A stretch of 64,000 nucleotides of DNA from Septoria linicola (GCA_024114885.1 CP099423.1:1860001-1924000), one strand, 5' to 3'. Shown: positions 1 to 11,778, numbered from the stretch's first letter. The notes: generated by a model not told the origin, from the sequence alone. Numbers and translations are program-made.

Positions 1-1329
1 TTGTATCGAGGACAAGCAGCTCCAGTAGCCACCGAGACCGGCGCACTAGATGTCGAGCTAGTAAGCGGTCCGCTGTATGGAGGCGCTGAGGGCAGCGTCG
101 TCGTGGTGGCACTCATTCCCACGGGTATGGTATTCGTGCTTTGGCCGATTGGAGAGACTGAGCTGAGACTGGTCGAGTATGCAGAGGTGGTCGCAACGCT
201 GGCCGGCATCTGATAGACCTGGATTCTGTTGATCTCCCAATAAGCTTCCGTGAAACGCTCAGGGTATTCTCCAACATATGCCGCGCATCTGTTGTTGGGC
301 GTGTCCTCTGTAGTTTTTGGTACGTCTTGTGGACAAGAAGGCCAATCACTGTACGCACTGCCAGCCCAAGCTCCACAAAAGTCAATGTTGATGATGATAC
401 TCATATTTCTGAAGTGAGAGTCGATATCGCATGCACCCTGTGCGTTCACCGCCGGAGTGCCGAAGGAGGCCACGTCTGGTCTTCCTGCCGTGATACTTGC
501 TGGGATCTGACCGCGAGGAAACCACCAGTGCTTAATGTAGTTCGAGGTCCACTCGGTAGCATACACGCCACCTCGATTCGCGTTGAAATCAGGACCGTAA
601 TTGTTCGGATTTGCCGTGGTATTTCGTAGTTCTGAACCACAGCCGACAATGTTCTGTGCAGCGTGATCACAGTTGCTGTAAGTAAAGGTTCCAGTCTGAC
701 CACTTCCTGCTATGCTACAGTTGGAGGAGGTGTGTAGCGCCATTGTGTTGAACGTGGAAGTGTGCACACCCTCGATGATATCTGCGGCATCTTTAGCGGA
801 TAGTCTTGCTCACATCCAAGCCTATTGCCTTACCGACTTCACCGTTCGCTGGCCAGCTAGGGCCAAGGAGCCAGTAAGCAGGCCAAGTACCACAGCCTGT
901 TGGTACGTGGCTGGCATCGAAGATGAACAGACCATGGTAGTAGGTGTTGAAGCTCTCAAGCCGAACACTTGGCCTTCCTGGCAAATATTGGTTGTTTCCA
1001 ATATATCCAGGAGGCCATTTGTTGGTCGTATCAGGCTTGATGACTGCGGAGTTGTTCGTTGTCGAGTAGTATGCATACCCGTTCGTGGTCGCCACGTCCC
1101 TGTTCACATATTTGACGTGGCCGTATGTTGGATCGTATTGATCGTAGAAAGTGAACTTGTCGAAGAAGCCTGCTGGCGTATAATCGTCCACCAGCTGGTA
1201 TGGAGCTGCAGCTGGCGCACCAGATCCATCGAAATAGGATCCACCTGAAGCCCATTGAGCCGCTGCTTGAGGAACGAGTGGAAGCAGAGCTCCCAGAGCA
1301 GTCCTCGAAACGAGCGGCGAGGACCGCAT
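1..1329 (-). CDS. GH16 family endo-beta-glucanase, secreted, C-terminus beyond left edge
   Basis: Secreted glycoside hydrolase of family 16, expected to cut beta-1,3 or mixed 1,3/1,4-glucans. The ATG at 1329 opens a signal peptide ending near AAAQW. A 52-base intron at 782-833 splits the catalytic Asp codon; after splicing the signature reads GEVDIIEG, with E164, D166 and E169 forming the ExDxxE nucleophile/acid-base motif. The GH16 fold continues to about position 200, then a Ser/Thr-rich linker runs toward the window start, where the frame is still open and reads CPRYN. A further C-terminal module probably lies outside; an apple/PAN-like domain is only a guess. It diverges from CDC26. The family is clear; the exact substrate is not readable from this piece. 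Confidence 0.88.
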
Positions 1330-1903
1330 GGCGACTGATAGTTGCCTTCACAAAGACAGAGCCCCGTATGAACGATGCCTGAAAGATAGAGCGAGCACGT
1401 CCAGCGTAGAGGAAGATCAGGAAATCAGATACGACAGAACGCGTTGTTGATAGAGCTCACCTACCTTTGCATTCCTCGCCAGCCTGGGCTGTCCTACACC
1501 TGCATTCCCCAGATCCCGTGCGATATGGGTACGCCACATGTTCGGCATCCCAGTACCGCCGCCTGGTCCGGGCTTGTGCATGTATTGGGATGTGAATAGG
1601 CGTCGTGTCCAGCATGATCAGAGACGACATCTTGAAAGTATGCCATCGGGCCAGGGACTGTCAGCTCTAGCCTCATATCTGCCACTACTCAAAGCCATAA
1701 GAGGATCGCTGTCAATTATGCGATGATCGCGTGAGGTGTGTCAAGTACGTGAAGGTAAGGGAGTCGTTAGAGCTCGACGCGTAGATCGGGTTGTTTGCGC
1801 CAAGCAATTTTGGCCACGACCAATCCACGAAACTACACGTCCGTTGCTCGAACTTCCCACCCTCATACATCTCGCAATTTGATAAGGAATCATCACCACA
1901 GCC
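1330..1903. other. Intergenic, divergent promoter of GH16 gene and CDC26
   Basis: No credible gene. This holds the 5' regions of two divergent genes. I see no clear TATA box. Confidence 0.5.
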
Positions 1904-2128
1904 ATGCTTTCTCGACCACCTTCTAAGCTGAGTCTGACAGTAGACGATATTGCAGAGTACGAGCGACGCAAAGCTCACCGAGATGCCCTGAAACAGCAAG
2001 AAGAGAACGAGCAGAGCACAGGCAAAATCTACGGCGATGCACAAGATACCACTCCAGCTGCGCAGGCAAAACCCAAAGCTAAAACGACGCGTGATCAACG
2101 CATTGGCCTCGGTGCCTCAAGGAATTGA
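1904..2128 (+). CDS. CDC26: Anaphase-promoting complex subunit CDC26
   Basis: A single-exon protein of 74 residues. It begins MLSRPPSKLSLTVDDIAEYE, matching the CDC26 N-terminal signature (ML-R-P-T-L-L-DDI-E-E) that inserts into the TPR groove of the APC6/Cut9 subunit. A charged helix follows (residues 20-37), and the RDQRIGL segment near the end resembles the conserved NDRIG motif of animal CDC26. In the family this small subunit stabilises the cyclosome, the ubiquitin ligase that triggers anaphase. The length is normal. It lies 213 bases upstream of the GH55 gene on the same strand. Small size makes the call depend on the N-terminal motif. Confidence 0.8.
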   Translation: MLSRPPSKLSLTVDDIAEYERRKAHRDALKQQEENEQSTGKIYGDAQDTTPAAQAKPKAKTTRDQRIGLGASRN

Positions 2129-2341
2129 GGTCTCTAAAATCGACCAAAGTGTTCTCCTTGCTCTATAGCCGACATTCCAATGCGAGGGTTGCAACAACAC
2201 TGGCCCAGGGATTCGATGCCTGGCGTCCTGCCGCCCGCGACGTTCGTTTTCCGTCGGCAGACGCTGCTGCTTCTTTTGCAATTGATGAAATAGCACTTCT
2301 CTCAAGCCAGTCTTCCGCGCTCCGTCGCTGAACTCATCAAC

Positions 2342-5089
2342 ATGGCGACCAACAGCCTAGGGCTCAGCCTCTCCATGCTAGCCGTTGTGATCCTGGTCTC
2401 CATTTTGCGAACAACATATGCTCTAGATAGTGTCGTTGACATACCATTATCGCCATTGGAACTCCAACTCGAGCTTGACGACCAAGGCATCCTTCTTGGC
2501 CCTCAACGAAAAACATACGACTTGACAGATCAGAGTGCTCCACCACACACACATCAGCACGAAAAGAGGCAGTCTTATGGATCTGGCCAGCCTTACTGGT
2601 ATTCCCAAATTAAGCGTCAAGGAAGCCCGGCTTACGGCGCAAATTCATCATACGTGATCTGGAGAAATGTTCTCGACTATGGCGCTGTGGGAGATGGAGT
2701 CACAGATGACACGGACGCCTTCAACCGAGCCACAGCTGATGGATTTCGTTGCGGATTCTGGGGTCAGGGTGACCCAAGAAACTGCGACAGTCAGACAACC
2801 ACTCCTGCCATCATTTACGTACCAGGTGGCAGAACTTACATGATCTCAGCTCCTGTTATCATGTGGTACTACACACATATGGTGGGAGACGCCAATGACC
2901 TGCCTGTGCTCAAGGCTACGAGCGACTTCCAAGGCATCGGCATCCTCGATAGCGACCCGTACATCATTTTCCAGCAGCAATGGTATCAGAACCAGAACAA
3001 CTTCTGGCGAAACGTCAGAAACTTTGTGTTCGACACTACGTCGGTACCTCTCTCGGTCGAAATGCACGGCATCCATTGGCAGGTATCACAGGCCTCCAGT
3101 ATCATGAACTGTGTATTCATTTGTCCCGAGGGCGGCGAGGAAGAGGGGAACAATCACATGGGTATATTCATGGACAACGGATCATCACTGTTCATGGAAG
3201 ATCTCATCTTTATCGGAGGCCTCTATGGATTCTTCGCAGGCAACCAACAGTTCAATGTGAGGAATCTCACCTTCAACAGATGCGACACTGGTCTCTTCCA
3301 GAATTGGGGCTGGGTCTGGAGCTACAAGAGCTTGACCTTCAACGACTGCAGGATCGGTATCGATTTGAGTATGGGTGGCGAAATCCCATCTGTGGGCTCA
3401 ATTGTGGTGGCTGATTCCGACTTCAACAATTGTGACTATGGAATCATTACTGCCTTCTCTAGAAACTCGACACCCAGCGGATCTGCTACCATGGTTCTTG
3501 ACAATATTTTGTTCACCAACACCGATCCTGCAGTGGCATGGCCGAACAACAGTGTCATTGTGCCGGGCAACCAGAGGATAGACTCGTACATCCAAGGTGC
3601 TGTCTACACTGCTGTTGATTCACAGAGACTAGTCTATGACCGCGAATGCTACCAACCGTCAGCCAACAGATCCCGCATTCAGCAACTGGTGAACCAACCC
3701 ATCAAAAGCCCAAGTCTGCTCGACGAGAACGGAAAGTTTGTCGAGCGCAGCAAGCCGCAGTACGAAGGTGTGCCTGTCGAGAACTTCATCTCGATCATGG
3801 ATTTCTGCTGCACTGATCCTAGCCAGCCGTGTGTCAACGATGGTGTCACAGATGCTACAGCTTGTGTGCAGGCCTTTATGGACTCGCTTGACGGCACTGA
3901 TAACATTGGCTTCATTGATCATGGCGCTTATGTCATCCGTGACACGATCACCGTGCCCAGCAATGTCAGGCTTCAAGGTGAGGTCTGGCCATTGTTCATG
4001 GTCACTGGAGACAGATTTCAGGATGAAGATAATCCTTACGTTGCTTTCCGTGTCGGCCAGCCAGGTGACATCGGTAATACTGAAATGGTAGAGATCTTGT
4101 TCGAGACCATTGGACCCACACCTGGTATGTGTCCGTAGTACATCAAGCTGGCTTATCATATACTAACACGAGCACAGGTGCCATCTTAATGGAGTGGAAC
4201 CTTGAATGCCAAAACAAAGCCTCATGCGGCATGTGGGATTCTCACTGGCGCATCGGAGGCTCCAACGGCACACAGCTCCAAAACTACAACTGCAAGAAGA
4301 CACCCACCATCGCTCACGGCGCTGACCCAGCATGCTATTGCGCCTTCCTGATACTCCACATCACGCGTACAGCGAGAAATGTCATGTTCTCGCACAACTG
4401 GATCTGGATCTCCGACCACGAACTCGACCTAGACGGCAAAGACCAAATCGACATCTACAACGGTCGCGGCATGCTCGTGGAATCTGAAGGTCCACTCTGG
4501 CTATACGGATCTGGTTCTGAACATAACATGCTGTACAACTACCAGTTCTCCGGCGCAAGCAACATCTACATCCCGATGATGCAGAGCGAAACAGCGTAAG
4601 TCGCCCAAACTACACTAAGCACGCATCGATACTAACTCCACATCACAGCTACATGCAAGATAACCCCAACTCCCTCGCAAGCTTCAAGCCTCGCCCAGGC
4701 CCGCCCTGGCACGACCCAACTTTCGAGAACTGCTTCATCCGCACCTGCTACAAGACCATCGCTGTACGCATCTTCAACTCGACATACATCTACAGCTACG
4801 GATCAGGACTGTACTCGTTCTTCCAGAATTATGATTCCACTTGCATCACGACGACGAATTGTGATCAGTATCGTGTTTACATTGATCAGAGTCAGGTGAG
4901 TAAAGATTGCAGTGTATGCAGATGTGAGGTGTGAGGAGAGGCCAATTTTAATTGCAGGGAATCTATATGTATGCGATGAGCAGTATTGCGGCGGAGAATA
5001 TGGTTATTGTTGATGGGGTGCCGCTTGTGCCTGCGGCGGAGAATTATGCGACATTTGCGAATACGATTGGGGGGTTCTTCTATCCGTGA
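2342..5089 (+). CDS. GH55 exo-beta-1,3-glucanase
   Basis: Secreted beta-1,3-glucan hydrolase with the double parallel beta-helix of family GH55. Four exons (2342-4124, 4178-4595, 4649-4895, 4958-5089) give 859 residues; the introns are 53, 53 and 62 bases with standard GT-AG ends. A hydrophobic signal occupies residues 8-27. Two dibasic sites (KR at 75-76 and 91-92) suggest a propeptide cut by kexin. The first pectate-lyase-3-type repeat starts at the DYGAVGDGVTDDTDAF motif near residue 113; the second starts near residue 485 with NDGVTDAT. This paired architecture is diagnostic of the family. It sits between CDC26 and the KRE9/KNH1 gene, so two glucan-related genes are adjacent. Confidence 0.93.
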
Positions 5090-5615
5090 TTTTGTCGTTG
5101 AGACTTGATTGTACGACAATGGATCTATAGGGAGCAAAGAGAGGTATCTTGGAGGAGAGCAAACAGTGTCTCAACGTTCATAGCTGAAGGAATCAGTACG
5201 ATAACACCGATTGTGCAGCGTCTCTCGCGTCTCAGATTAGTGTTGCGGTGTTCGCATACATGGCATTCACATCGTTATTGTCAAGTCTGGTACATCGATT
5301 GAGTGATGAGTGATTGTGAAAGGACTGAGGAGTAAGAAGCGGGAAGTCAGATCCGACATGCTGGCGCGCTAGCGGGTAGATCGCGGGAAAGCGCCACTTT
5401 GAATCCCTGTCAGGAACGCGACTGCCATCTTCTTGATTCGCAACTGCTCTGTTCCAGGAGCTGCAGACATCACACCACACTCGTTTGTTAGCGATATACG
5501 ACCTCAACAAGATCTCCTGGTCATTCACTCGCCGCACATCGGATCTCGGCTGACCCGATCGACCACGACGTTGCGACGAATCATCACTTGCGATTGGCAG
5601 CTCACTTGACCCAAC
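5090..5615. other. Intergenic, 3' of GH55 and promoter of KRE9/KNH1 gene
   Basis: No gene seen. Just after the GH55 stop, 7-base arms at 5092-5098 and 5113-5119 could form a small hairpin in the 3' UTR. Confidence 0.45.
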
Positions 5616-6451
5616 ATGCGGTCTTTCACGCTCCTCCCTTTGACGGCAGCGCTGGTAGGGAAAGCTTTCGCAGATGTCAAATTCACAAAACCCGCAGCTG
5701 GCGCCTCGATCAATGTTGGCACAATCTCGATCGAGTGGCAAGATTCGGGCGATTCGCCCAGTCTGGACGACCTGACGACATACGAGATCCAGTTGATTCA
5801 AGGTGGAAATGATGGCACAAACTCTGTACCCTTGACGGTACTGTCTACCAAAGGAAGTCACACGGCAGGCACAAAAGCACAAGGCACCATACCCGTCGGC
5901 ATTGCAGAAGAGATTAAGAACAGCTTCTACCTCAAAATGCAGTCGGTTGCCAAAGAAGGAGGCCAGGTGATCAACTACTCGAGCCGTTTCAGCATCAAGG
6001 GCCTGGCTGGCACATCACCGGACACAGCCATCGCAGGCGCCAAGTCCGTGACGGGCACGGCAGGACCAGACACACAGAACCAGGTTGCCAATAACGCAGG
6101 TGCGGCTGTACCTGCCGATGGAGACGTCTTCAACATGGCATATGCAGACCAGACTGGACCGACGAGATACGCTCCTATGCAAGGCATTCCACCAACAAAG
6201 ATCACGGCCAAGAATTATACGCCTTTGCACCCGACCAGCAGCTTTTCGATTGCGAAAACGTTTCTTCCAATTGCGAAGATCCAGACGACCATTACACAGT
6301 CTCAAACGTTCTCTGTGAGCAGTATGGAGAATACCGTAGGTTTGTCAGACTTTCAATGTTTAGGGCAACAGCTAATGCGTTTGTCCAGGCGGCACCACAA
6401 GCAGGACCTTCTGGAGATATGCAGAGGTTCCTCAACAGGTGGAAGGACTAG
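5616..6451 (+). CDS. KRE9/KNH1 family cell-wall beta-glucan assembly protein
   Basis: Secreted protein of 260 residues from two exons (5616-6335 and 6389-6451, 53-base intron). The signal peptide is MRSFTLLPLTAALVGKAFA. Mature residues begin DVKFTKPAAG, the usual opening of the Ser-Thr-rich GPI-anchored-like/KRE9 N-terminal domain (about 20-125). A low-complexity TAG/Q linker follows. The C-terminal KRE9-KNH1 domain (about 165-260) ends FLNRWKD, a conserved tail only seen after removing the intron. In yeast KRE9 and KNH1 are needed for beta-1,6-glucan formation at the cell surface. The position next to a GH55 glucanase fits a wall role but does not prove co-regulation. Confidence 0.88.
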
Positions 6452-8429
6452 GAGGACGACGTGACTCAGCATTCTTTACAGCTTCGAACATACTTTTGGC
6501 GCGTGCCTTGGATCGGGATGTGAATTGGCATGCGACACTGGCGTTAGCGGGACATGGACTGCCTCTCATCGAATGAAGTGGCCGTTGTGTTTGTGCATAA
6601 TTTGAGGACATTGCGGGGCATGGCTGGCAAGACAGCACAATAGGCGCAGGTCACTGATAGCATTTCAGGCGTTTGTCCTTAGTTTAGGAGGGCTGACAAG
6701 GCATGCATTCATGAAAGGCTAATGATTGGTATGGTCTAGACGGACACTGTTCTTCCACTTGATCCCGTCGAATCTATAGCGCCTCTCAACTTCAATGTCA
6801 ACCAGAAATCGCCATGGACTTCGCGGAAGCGAACGTCGCGAGTGTCCAATCAAACGTATGGCCGCGGGACGGCATCCACTCCACAGGCTCGCCGCGGAAG
6901 CCTGCTTACATGGCGAGTCGAGCAGCATGGACCCGGTGCGTTTGTGCGCCCAGTATCCGACGTATGTTGCTATCCAAAGTGTTCCTTCCAAGACTGATGT
7001 TTTCTTCGATTATGCTTCATAAGTGTATCTTTTCTCTTGAACCCCATCTGGCCGATCTTGCAGGCAGGATCCGGACAGAGGTATGGCCGGTGCTCGTAAT
7101 GTGTCTTGTGGTGTCGGACTAGCGATCGTTGCACGTCAAAGCTGGCGCCACAACCCGCAAAACAACATCGATATGCCTTGGCATTGGAGCTAAACCATGT
7201 CAGCTTGTGTGCGTGAACGATGTGGCATTTGTGAATTTACCCCATTGTTGGGTCAATATCGATTTGTGCAGATCCTCGACTGTCATCAGCCATTGCGGCT
7301 TGAGGCGATGTGTGACTTATTTGCGTCGAGCTGGAGTCCGGCATTGAGTAGTCACATACGGCAAATATGTCCCACACAGTAGTGTTGCCCGATGTAGACG
7401 AGGGCAAGACTCGTGAACTCATGTGTGGCGCCACGCTGGCAACGTTGACCTCGTGAGGCTGCGGCTGAGTGACAGGAGTTAGGGACTGATTACACAGTTG
7501 CGAAGCTGCTATGAACCAGTCAATCTCGTCCAGAGGCGGGATGCGAGCGTTCGTGCCGGGGTCACGCGGCTGCGTGTCGTCAAACTGCGTGCCCTTTACA
7601 CTAAGATCAGGATGGTCGGACTGGTGTGGGCAAAATACTTACGTTATCGCGACCGGTATGTGGCAGACAAGCCCAGTCGTGCACTGTATGTGGGTCGCAG
7701 GCCGGATCTTGACCAGAATCTACGGACCCGTGAGGGGTATGAAGCGTGTGAATCGAAGAGACATAAGCATTGTGTAGGAATCCATCTGATGGAGTAAAAT
7801 GACAGTCTCCAAGCGCGAGACCGTAGCAAAGGAAACCGCGTTCTTGAGAACTACAATCACTTAACCCCGGGCAGCGGTGCGAAGGTAGCGCATCGTTAGA
7901 TCGCGCATGCTGTGTTGAGATGTGTTGTTACCGAGGGCGTCACCTCGCCCCCGAAAGGTGGACGGGTGTGAGGTGTAGTCAACAGCGACCACGAGGGTCG
8001 AGGTCGGTGGTCAATCGTAGGATGGCGGAAGTACACCAATCTCAGATGACGGAGGGCACAAGTCCCTCTTGTATCATTTATCACAGGCCGGTAAAGCTGA
8101 AGCACCCCCGCGACTGGTATGCAGCTTCGCGATGTGCTTGGCGAGCATGTCAAGTCCGATTGGCGTAAATCAGCACCGCCGCAGCTTCTTCTCGGCTTGC
8201 ATGATCGGCCGAATGTTGGAGAGGCCGCCAACGACAGCAACCCCAGTCGCATGCAGCCGTTCTCTTTTTCACGGTTCCGTAGTCCTGAAATGAAGGGACC
8301 TGCACAAAACGTCTCTCATTAGAAATCTACTTCAAATTTTCAGATCCCCCAAACCACAACCCATGAGAGCTTGACGTGCTTCTCGACGCAGAACTCCTCG
8401 CAACGCCTTGCTTTCTCATATGATACATA
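6452..8429. other. Long convergent intergenic stretch
   Basis: Almost 2 kb between the 3' ends of the KRE9/KNH1 gene and the PDI gene. Frames here are short, without domain-like composition or supporting splice signals. I see no tRNA, repeat or mobile element. Long for a gap between two 3' ends. Confidence 0.5.
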
Positions 8430-10550
8430 TTAGTCGGTCTTTCCACCTCCGCTGTTACCTCCGAGCAGACCATTCATATGCCCGCCCTTTTCATCGAGCT
8501 TGATGTAGCCGCTTCTCGATTGCATACGTTTCCTCCCGTAGAGAGCACTCACGATGAGCACTGCAATTATGAGGCCTACACTGACAATGGGGTGACGCGC
8601 TACGTTGCCTTTCACGACCCACCATACATGCCCTATCGCGTTCGTCGTCGATTTCGGGCTGATCTTTGGTGGGTTAGCGACAATTCGAGGTAGCGTCTCG
8701 AGAATGCTCGTTCGTGATGGTACGATAGGGTTACCAGTCATGGTGTTATCCCAGTACCTGTGGTTGTCTTCGTCGTTGACGATGACTTTCTCGCCATCAG
8801 CCACACTAATGCCGTAAGTGGTTCGAATCCATCTCTCCCAGAAGACGCCATCGACCCACGCAAATCCGACTTCCTTACGTTCGATGTCGTCCATATTGAT
8901 GCGGATCTGCTTTGCAGCACGAAGAGCACGTTGGTCATTTCGGTCCTCGGCCTCCTCAATGCGGAGCTGCTTTGCATCACGGAGCTCCTGTCGTTCCAGC
9001 TGGAATGCCTGCGTCTGCTTGTCGATCCACTCCAGAGCGGCGTTCTTGATCTCACGCTTCGACTGCGTAAAGCTCTCCGGGCGGTCACGAGAAAGGATCC
9101 CAAGCACGACCAGGCGATGATCCATGATTTCTCTGGCATTGGATGCGGTGAGCTCCGGCACGATAGGCAGCCACACTGATTTCATCCAGTTCAATACACG
9201 ACGGAAATCTCGCATGTCCCGAGGAGATAGGCCGTGATAGTACGTAGGCTTGCCATCGCGAGATACCACGAGACGCGGCCAGGTCGAGATGCGGTAGCGC
9301 TCCTCCAAGACTGGATCGTGAGTCCTTACCAGCTTGGCATGGCCGATAAGGCTCAAGGTGAGGCGCTCCAAAGCCGCAAAGTCCTCGCTGGTAGTGGCAT
9401 CATCGTAAAAGTACAAGAAGATGACCTCTTCCTTCTGCTCCATCTCCTCAAACTCTGCTGCGGTGACATTCGCGATGCCGGCAGTCAGTCCGATAGCCTT
9501 GTTGGCGAAGCTCATGAGATCACCCAGTCCACGCAGACCTTCGTACTCTATTCTCTCGCCGCCCTGAAAGAACATGATTGTAGGGTATCCTCGAACCTTG
9601 ACGTCTTTGCAAAGTCGCTTTTCCGTCTCGCAGTTGACTTCTCCGATGTTCAGTCTCCCTTCCATCTGCTTTGCCATACCTTGCCAGCTCGGGGCCATGG
9701 CCTGGCAATGGTGACACCACGGGGCGTAGAACTTGATGAACCACGGATCGCGAGTAGTCGTCACGAGCCGCTGGAAGTTCTCGGCAGTCAAAGTCGTGCT
9801 CTTGCCCAATGGGTTCGGAGTCTGCCTGGTAGGCTCGACGACTTTCGTCCCTGTAAGCACAGCCTTTGCAGTTCCAGCTGCAACTGTGTCGTCGCTATCC
9901 TTGGCAGCCAACGCCGCTATCGCTGGCTGCGCAGGTGCCTCCTTGGCGCCCACTTTAGGAAGCTTTGGACCTCCTTGCGGTCTGCTTCCAGGCTTGATCG
10001 TCTCCAAAATCTGCTCGACCCACTGGCTCATGGCGGCTAGGTTCTTCTGTCCAGTCTTCTTCTCGACCTCGACTCCGTCCTTGTACAGTACGACTGTGGG
10101 GAAGGACTGGATTTTGTGGCCTGTACAAGCATCTGCCCATGCCACGCAGTCCACTTTTGCGAGCTTGAAATTATAGTATCTCGTAAAGCTGTTCAGATCA
10201 TTGTGTGTCTCGCCTGAACCAGGTGTCTGTGGCAGCGGATCTGAAGTATAGTAAAACTCATACAGTGTCTGCAGTACTGGCGCAAAGGCCTTGCAATGAT
10301 GGCAGTATGGGCTGAAATACTCGACCATCCAGTAGCCGTCCTTTATTTGCTCGTCGATTTTGTCGCCTTGCAGTTCGGTCATGGGAGGCACAGTCTTGCC
10401 ATTGAAGACCGTGTCCGCGTGAGGGTCGACCACATCCTTTTTGATCAGGCCTCCAAGATTATTGTTGTCGTTACTGAACAGACCTGCTGAAACGGGGCTG
10501 ATGGCTATCAGCGCACTCGCCGTCCATGAAAGAAGACTCGAGGCGCGCAT
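8430..10550 (-). CDS. Membrane-anchored ER protein disulfide isomerase (EPS1/TMX-like)
   Basis: A single-exon protein of 706 residues that forms and rearranges disulfides in the ER lumen. The signal peptide is about residues 1-22. Two thioredoxin domains follow, with active sites CHHC at 83-86 and 279-282, rather than the CGHC of classic PDI. Redox-inactive thioredoxin-like folds probably occupy 350-500, then a charged coiled segment rich in RE/KQ (about 510-570). A transmembrane helix lies near 654-671, followed by RKR and a short cytosolic tail ending GGKTD, with no KDEL-type signal. This layout resembles yeast Eps1 and animal TMX proteins, which act in folding and quality control of membrane cargo. 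It is divergent from the complex I gene. Confidence 0.85.
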   Translation of the reverse strand: MRASSLLSWTASALIAISPVSAGLFSNDNNNLGGLIKKDVVDPHADTVFNGKTVPPMTELQGDKIDEQIKDGYWMVEYFSPYCHHCKAFAPVLQTLYEFYYTSDPLPQTPGSGETHNDLNSFTRYYNFKLAKVDCVAWADACTGHKIQSFPTVVLYKDGVEVEKKTGQKNLAAMSQWVEQILETIKPGSRPQGGPKLPKVGAKEAPAQPAIAALAAKDSDDTVAAGTAKAVLTGTKVVEPTRQTPNPLGKSTTLTAENFQRLVTTTRDPWFIKFYAPWCHHCQAMAPSWQGMAKQMEGRLNIGEVNCETEKRLCKDVKVRGYPTIMFFQGGERIEYEGLRGLGDLMSFANKAIGLTAGIANVTAAEFEEMEQKEEVIFLYFYDDATTSEDFAALERLTLSLIGHAKLVRTHDPVLEERYRISTWPRLVVSRDGKPTYYHGLSPRDMRDFRRVLNWMKSVWLPIVPELTASNAREIMDHRLVVLGILSRDRPESFTQSKREIKNAALEWIDKQTQAFQLERQELRDAKQLRIEEAEDRNDQRALRAAKQIRINMDDIERKEVGFAWVDGVFWERWIRTTYGISVADGEKVIVNDEDNHRYWDNTMTGNPIVPSRTSILETLPRIVANPPKISPKSTTNAIGHVWWVVKGNVARHPIVSVGLIIAVLIVSALYGRKRMQSRSGYIKLDEKGGHMNGLLGGNSGGGKTD

Positions 10551-11037
10551 CGTGAGGGAGAGTGGGCCTCACACCCAAGCCGCTGTAGAAATGCTCTGCC
10601 TAGACAAGATGGTGGAAAACAGAGCGAGTGGGAGTCGTTGGGAATTCGTGGTCACTTCGAGATCGCGAGTGAGATTGCGTCGTTCCAGGTGTTCGTATGG
10701 AGAAGATGGCGCAGTGGCAAGAAAGGAAGTCGCGATCCAGGATTATGTTACAATAAGGCAGGAGCGAGTGTCGTTGAGCAGTATTGAGCAAGAATAATTC
10801 ACGAGAATTGCCTGTCCGTCCGTCAGCATGTGAGAGTGAACACTACTTGGCCCTCTCTCTCCACGCGGCATCACGTCTCGCCCCTGCGAACGTCTCCGCC
10901 AGCCAATCACAGCTCGCCCGTTCTCGGTTTGCGCCAAGCCGTCAATGCTTCGCTGATGCTCTGGCCGCTACCTCATTGACTTAGGTCTGTAGGCTCTGCT
11001 GCTCATCCACCTCAACCACCACTCCACTTCTGACACG
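10551..11037. other. Divergent promoter between PDI and NDUFA5-type genes
   Basis: 487 bases with no gene. A CCAATC motif lies near 10903-10908. No TATA box is evident. Confidence 0.45.
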
Positions 11038-11778
11038 ATGCGCGCGACACTCCGGCTCCTTGCCACCGTGCAAAAGGGCGGCTCTCAGTTCCTCGAGGCT
11101 GGCGCTCCTACCGGACTCGCGGGACTTCTTACACACGCCTCACCACGGACAACGCTGCTCTACCTCTACAACGACACCCTCGAAAAGCTGCAGCAATTCC
11201 CCGAGCACAGCGTATACCGCCAATCGACAGAAGCCCTCACGAAACACCGCATGCGAATAATCGAGTCCGTCAAGCCACAAGGACTTTCAGAATGGCAACA
11301 GCGCGTGCTACCTATCGTGGAAGCGAACAAGCAAGCTTTCCGCACTATTCCTCTCACGACATCTGATGGCGAGAAAGCGGTCAACATCATCTGGAGAGCG
11401 GGCGCATATCTCGGACAGTCAGACCCCGAGGACAACATGGAGTACAAAGGCCGTGCACCGCTCGAAGGACCACGACACATTTCGGAACGTGAGAATCAGG
11501 GCAAGCAGCTGTCCTACGATGAGGCGGGGCATCATGCCAGCATTCCAGAGATTGAGCCTGAGCCGCCTTTGACTGCAAGCCAAATCGGCGAGATTGAGGA
11601 GCAGGTGGGCGCAGGACTGATCGAGGAGGTTATCCAGGTCGCCGAGGGCGAGAGGACACTGGTGCAGGTCATGTTGGACAACAAGGTGTGGGAGGACTTG
11701 GAGGAGAAGCCAGCGGAGGGTCAATGGGTCGGCCACGAGCGTGCAGACAAGTATACTGGCATGACACAGAAGCCTTGA
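11038..11778 (+). CDS. NADH-ubiquinone oxidoreductase (complex I) NDUFA5-type subunit, 29.9 kDa type
   Basis: Accessory subunit of mitochondrial complex I, attached to the peripheral arm. A single exon encodes 246 residues. The N-terminus is basic and hydroxylated (MRATLRLLATVQKGG), suiting mitochondrial import. The NDUFA5/B13 domain covers about 35-110 with the hallmark TTLLYLYNDTLEKLQQFPEHS and the YRQSTEALTKHRM helix. A fungal C-terminal extension rich in acidic residues follows (about 130-246), matching the roughly 30 kDa size of fungal versions compared with 13 kDa in animals. It ends 498 bases before the mitochondrial ribosome recycling factor gene on the same strand. Confidence 0.88.
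   Translation: MRATLRLLATVQKGGSQFLEAGAPTGLAGLLTHASPRTTLLYLYNDTLEKLQQFPEHSVYRQSTEALTKHRMRIIESVKPQGLSEWQQRVLPIVEANKQAFRTIPLTTSDGEKAVNIIWRAGAYLGQSDPEDNMEYKGRAPLEGPRHISERENQGKQLSYDEAGHHASIPEIEPEPPLTASQIGEIEEQVGAGLIEEVIQVAEGERTLVQVMLDNKVWEDLEEKPAEGQWVGHERADKYTGMTQKP

Noticed and set aside
1777..1782. ACGCGT (MCB-type cell-cycle box) upstream of CDC26
   Set aside because: The hexamer occurs several times in the window, including inside coding sequence, so a single copy is not evidence.
5232..5882. 216-codon minus-strand frame covering the KRE9/KNH1 promoter and 5' end
   Set aside because: Cys/Arg-rich with no recognisable motif and overlapping a certain gene.
8816..8832. GGTTCGAATCC resembling a tRNA B box
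   Set aside because: It lies in the coding sequence of the PDI gene and no A box or cloverleaf can be formed around it.
9234..10040. 268-codon open frame opposite the PDI gene
   Set aside because: Shadow of a well-supported coding sequence; no start context or domain.
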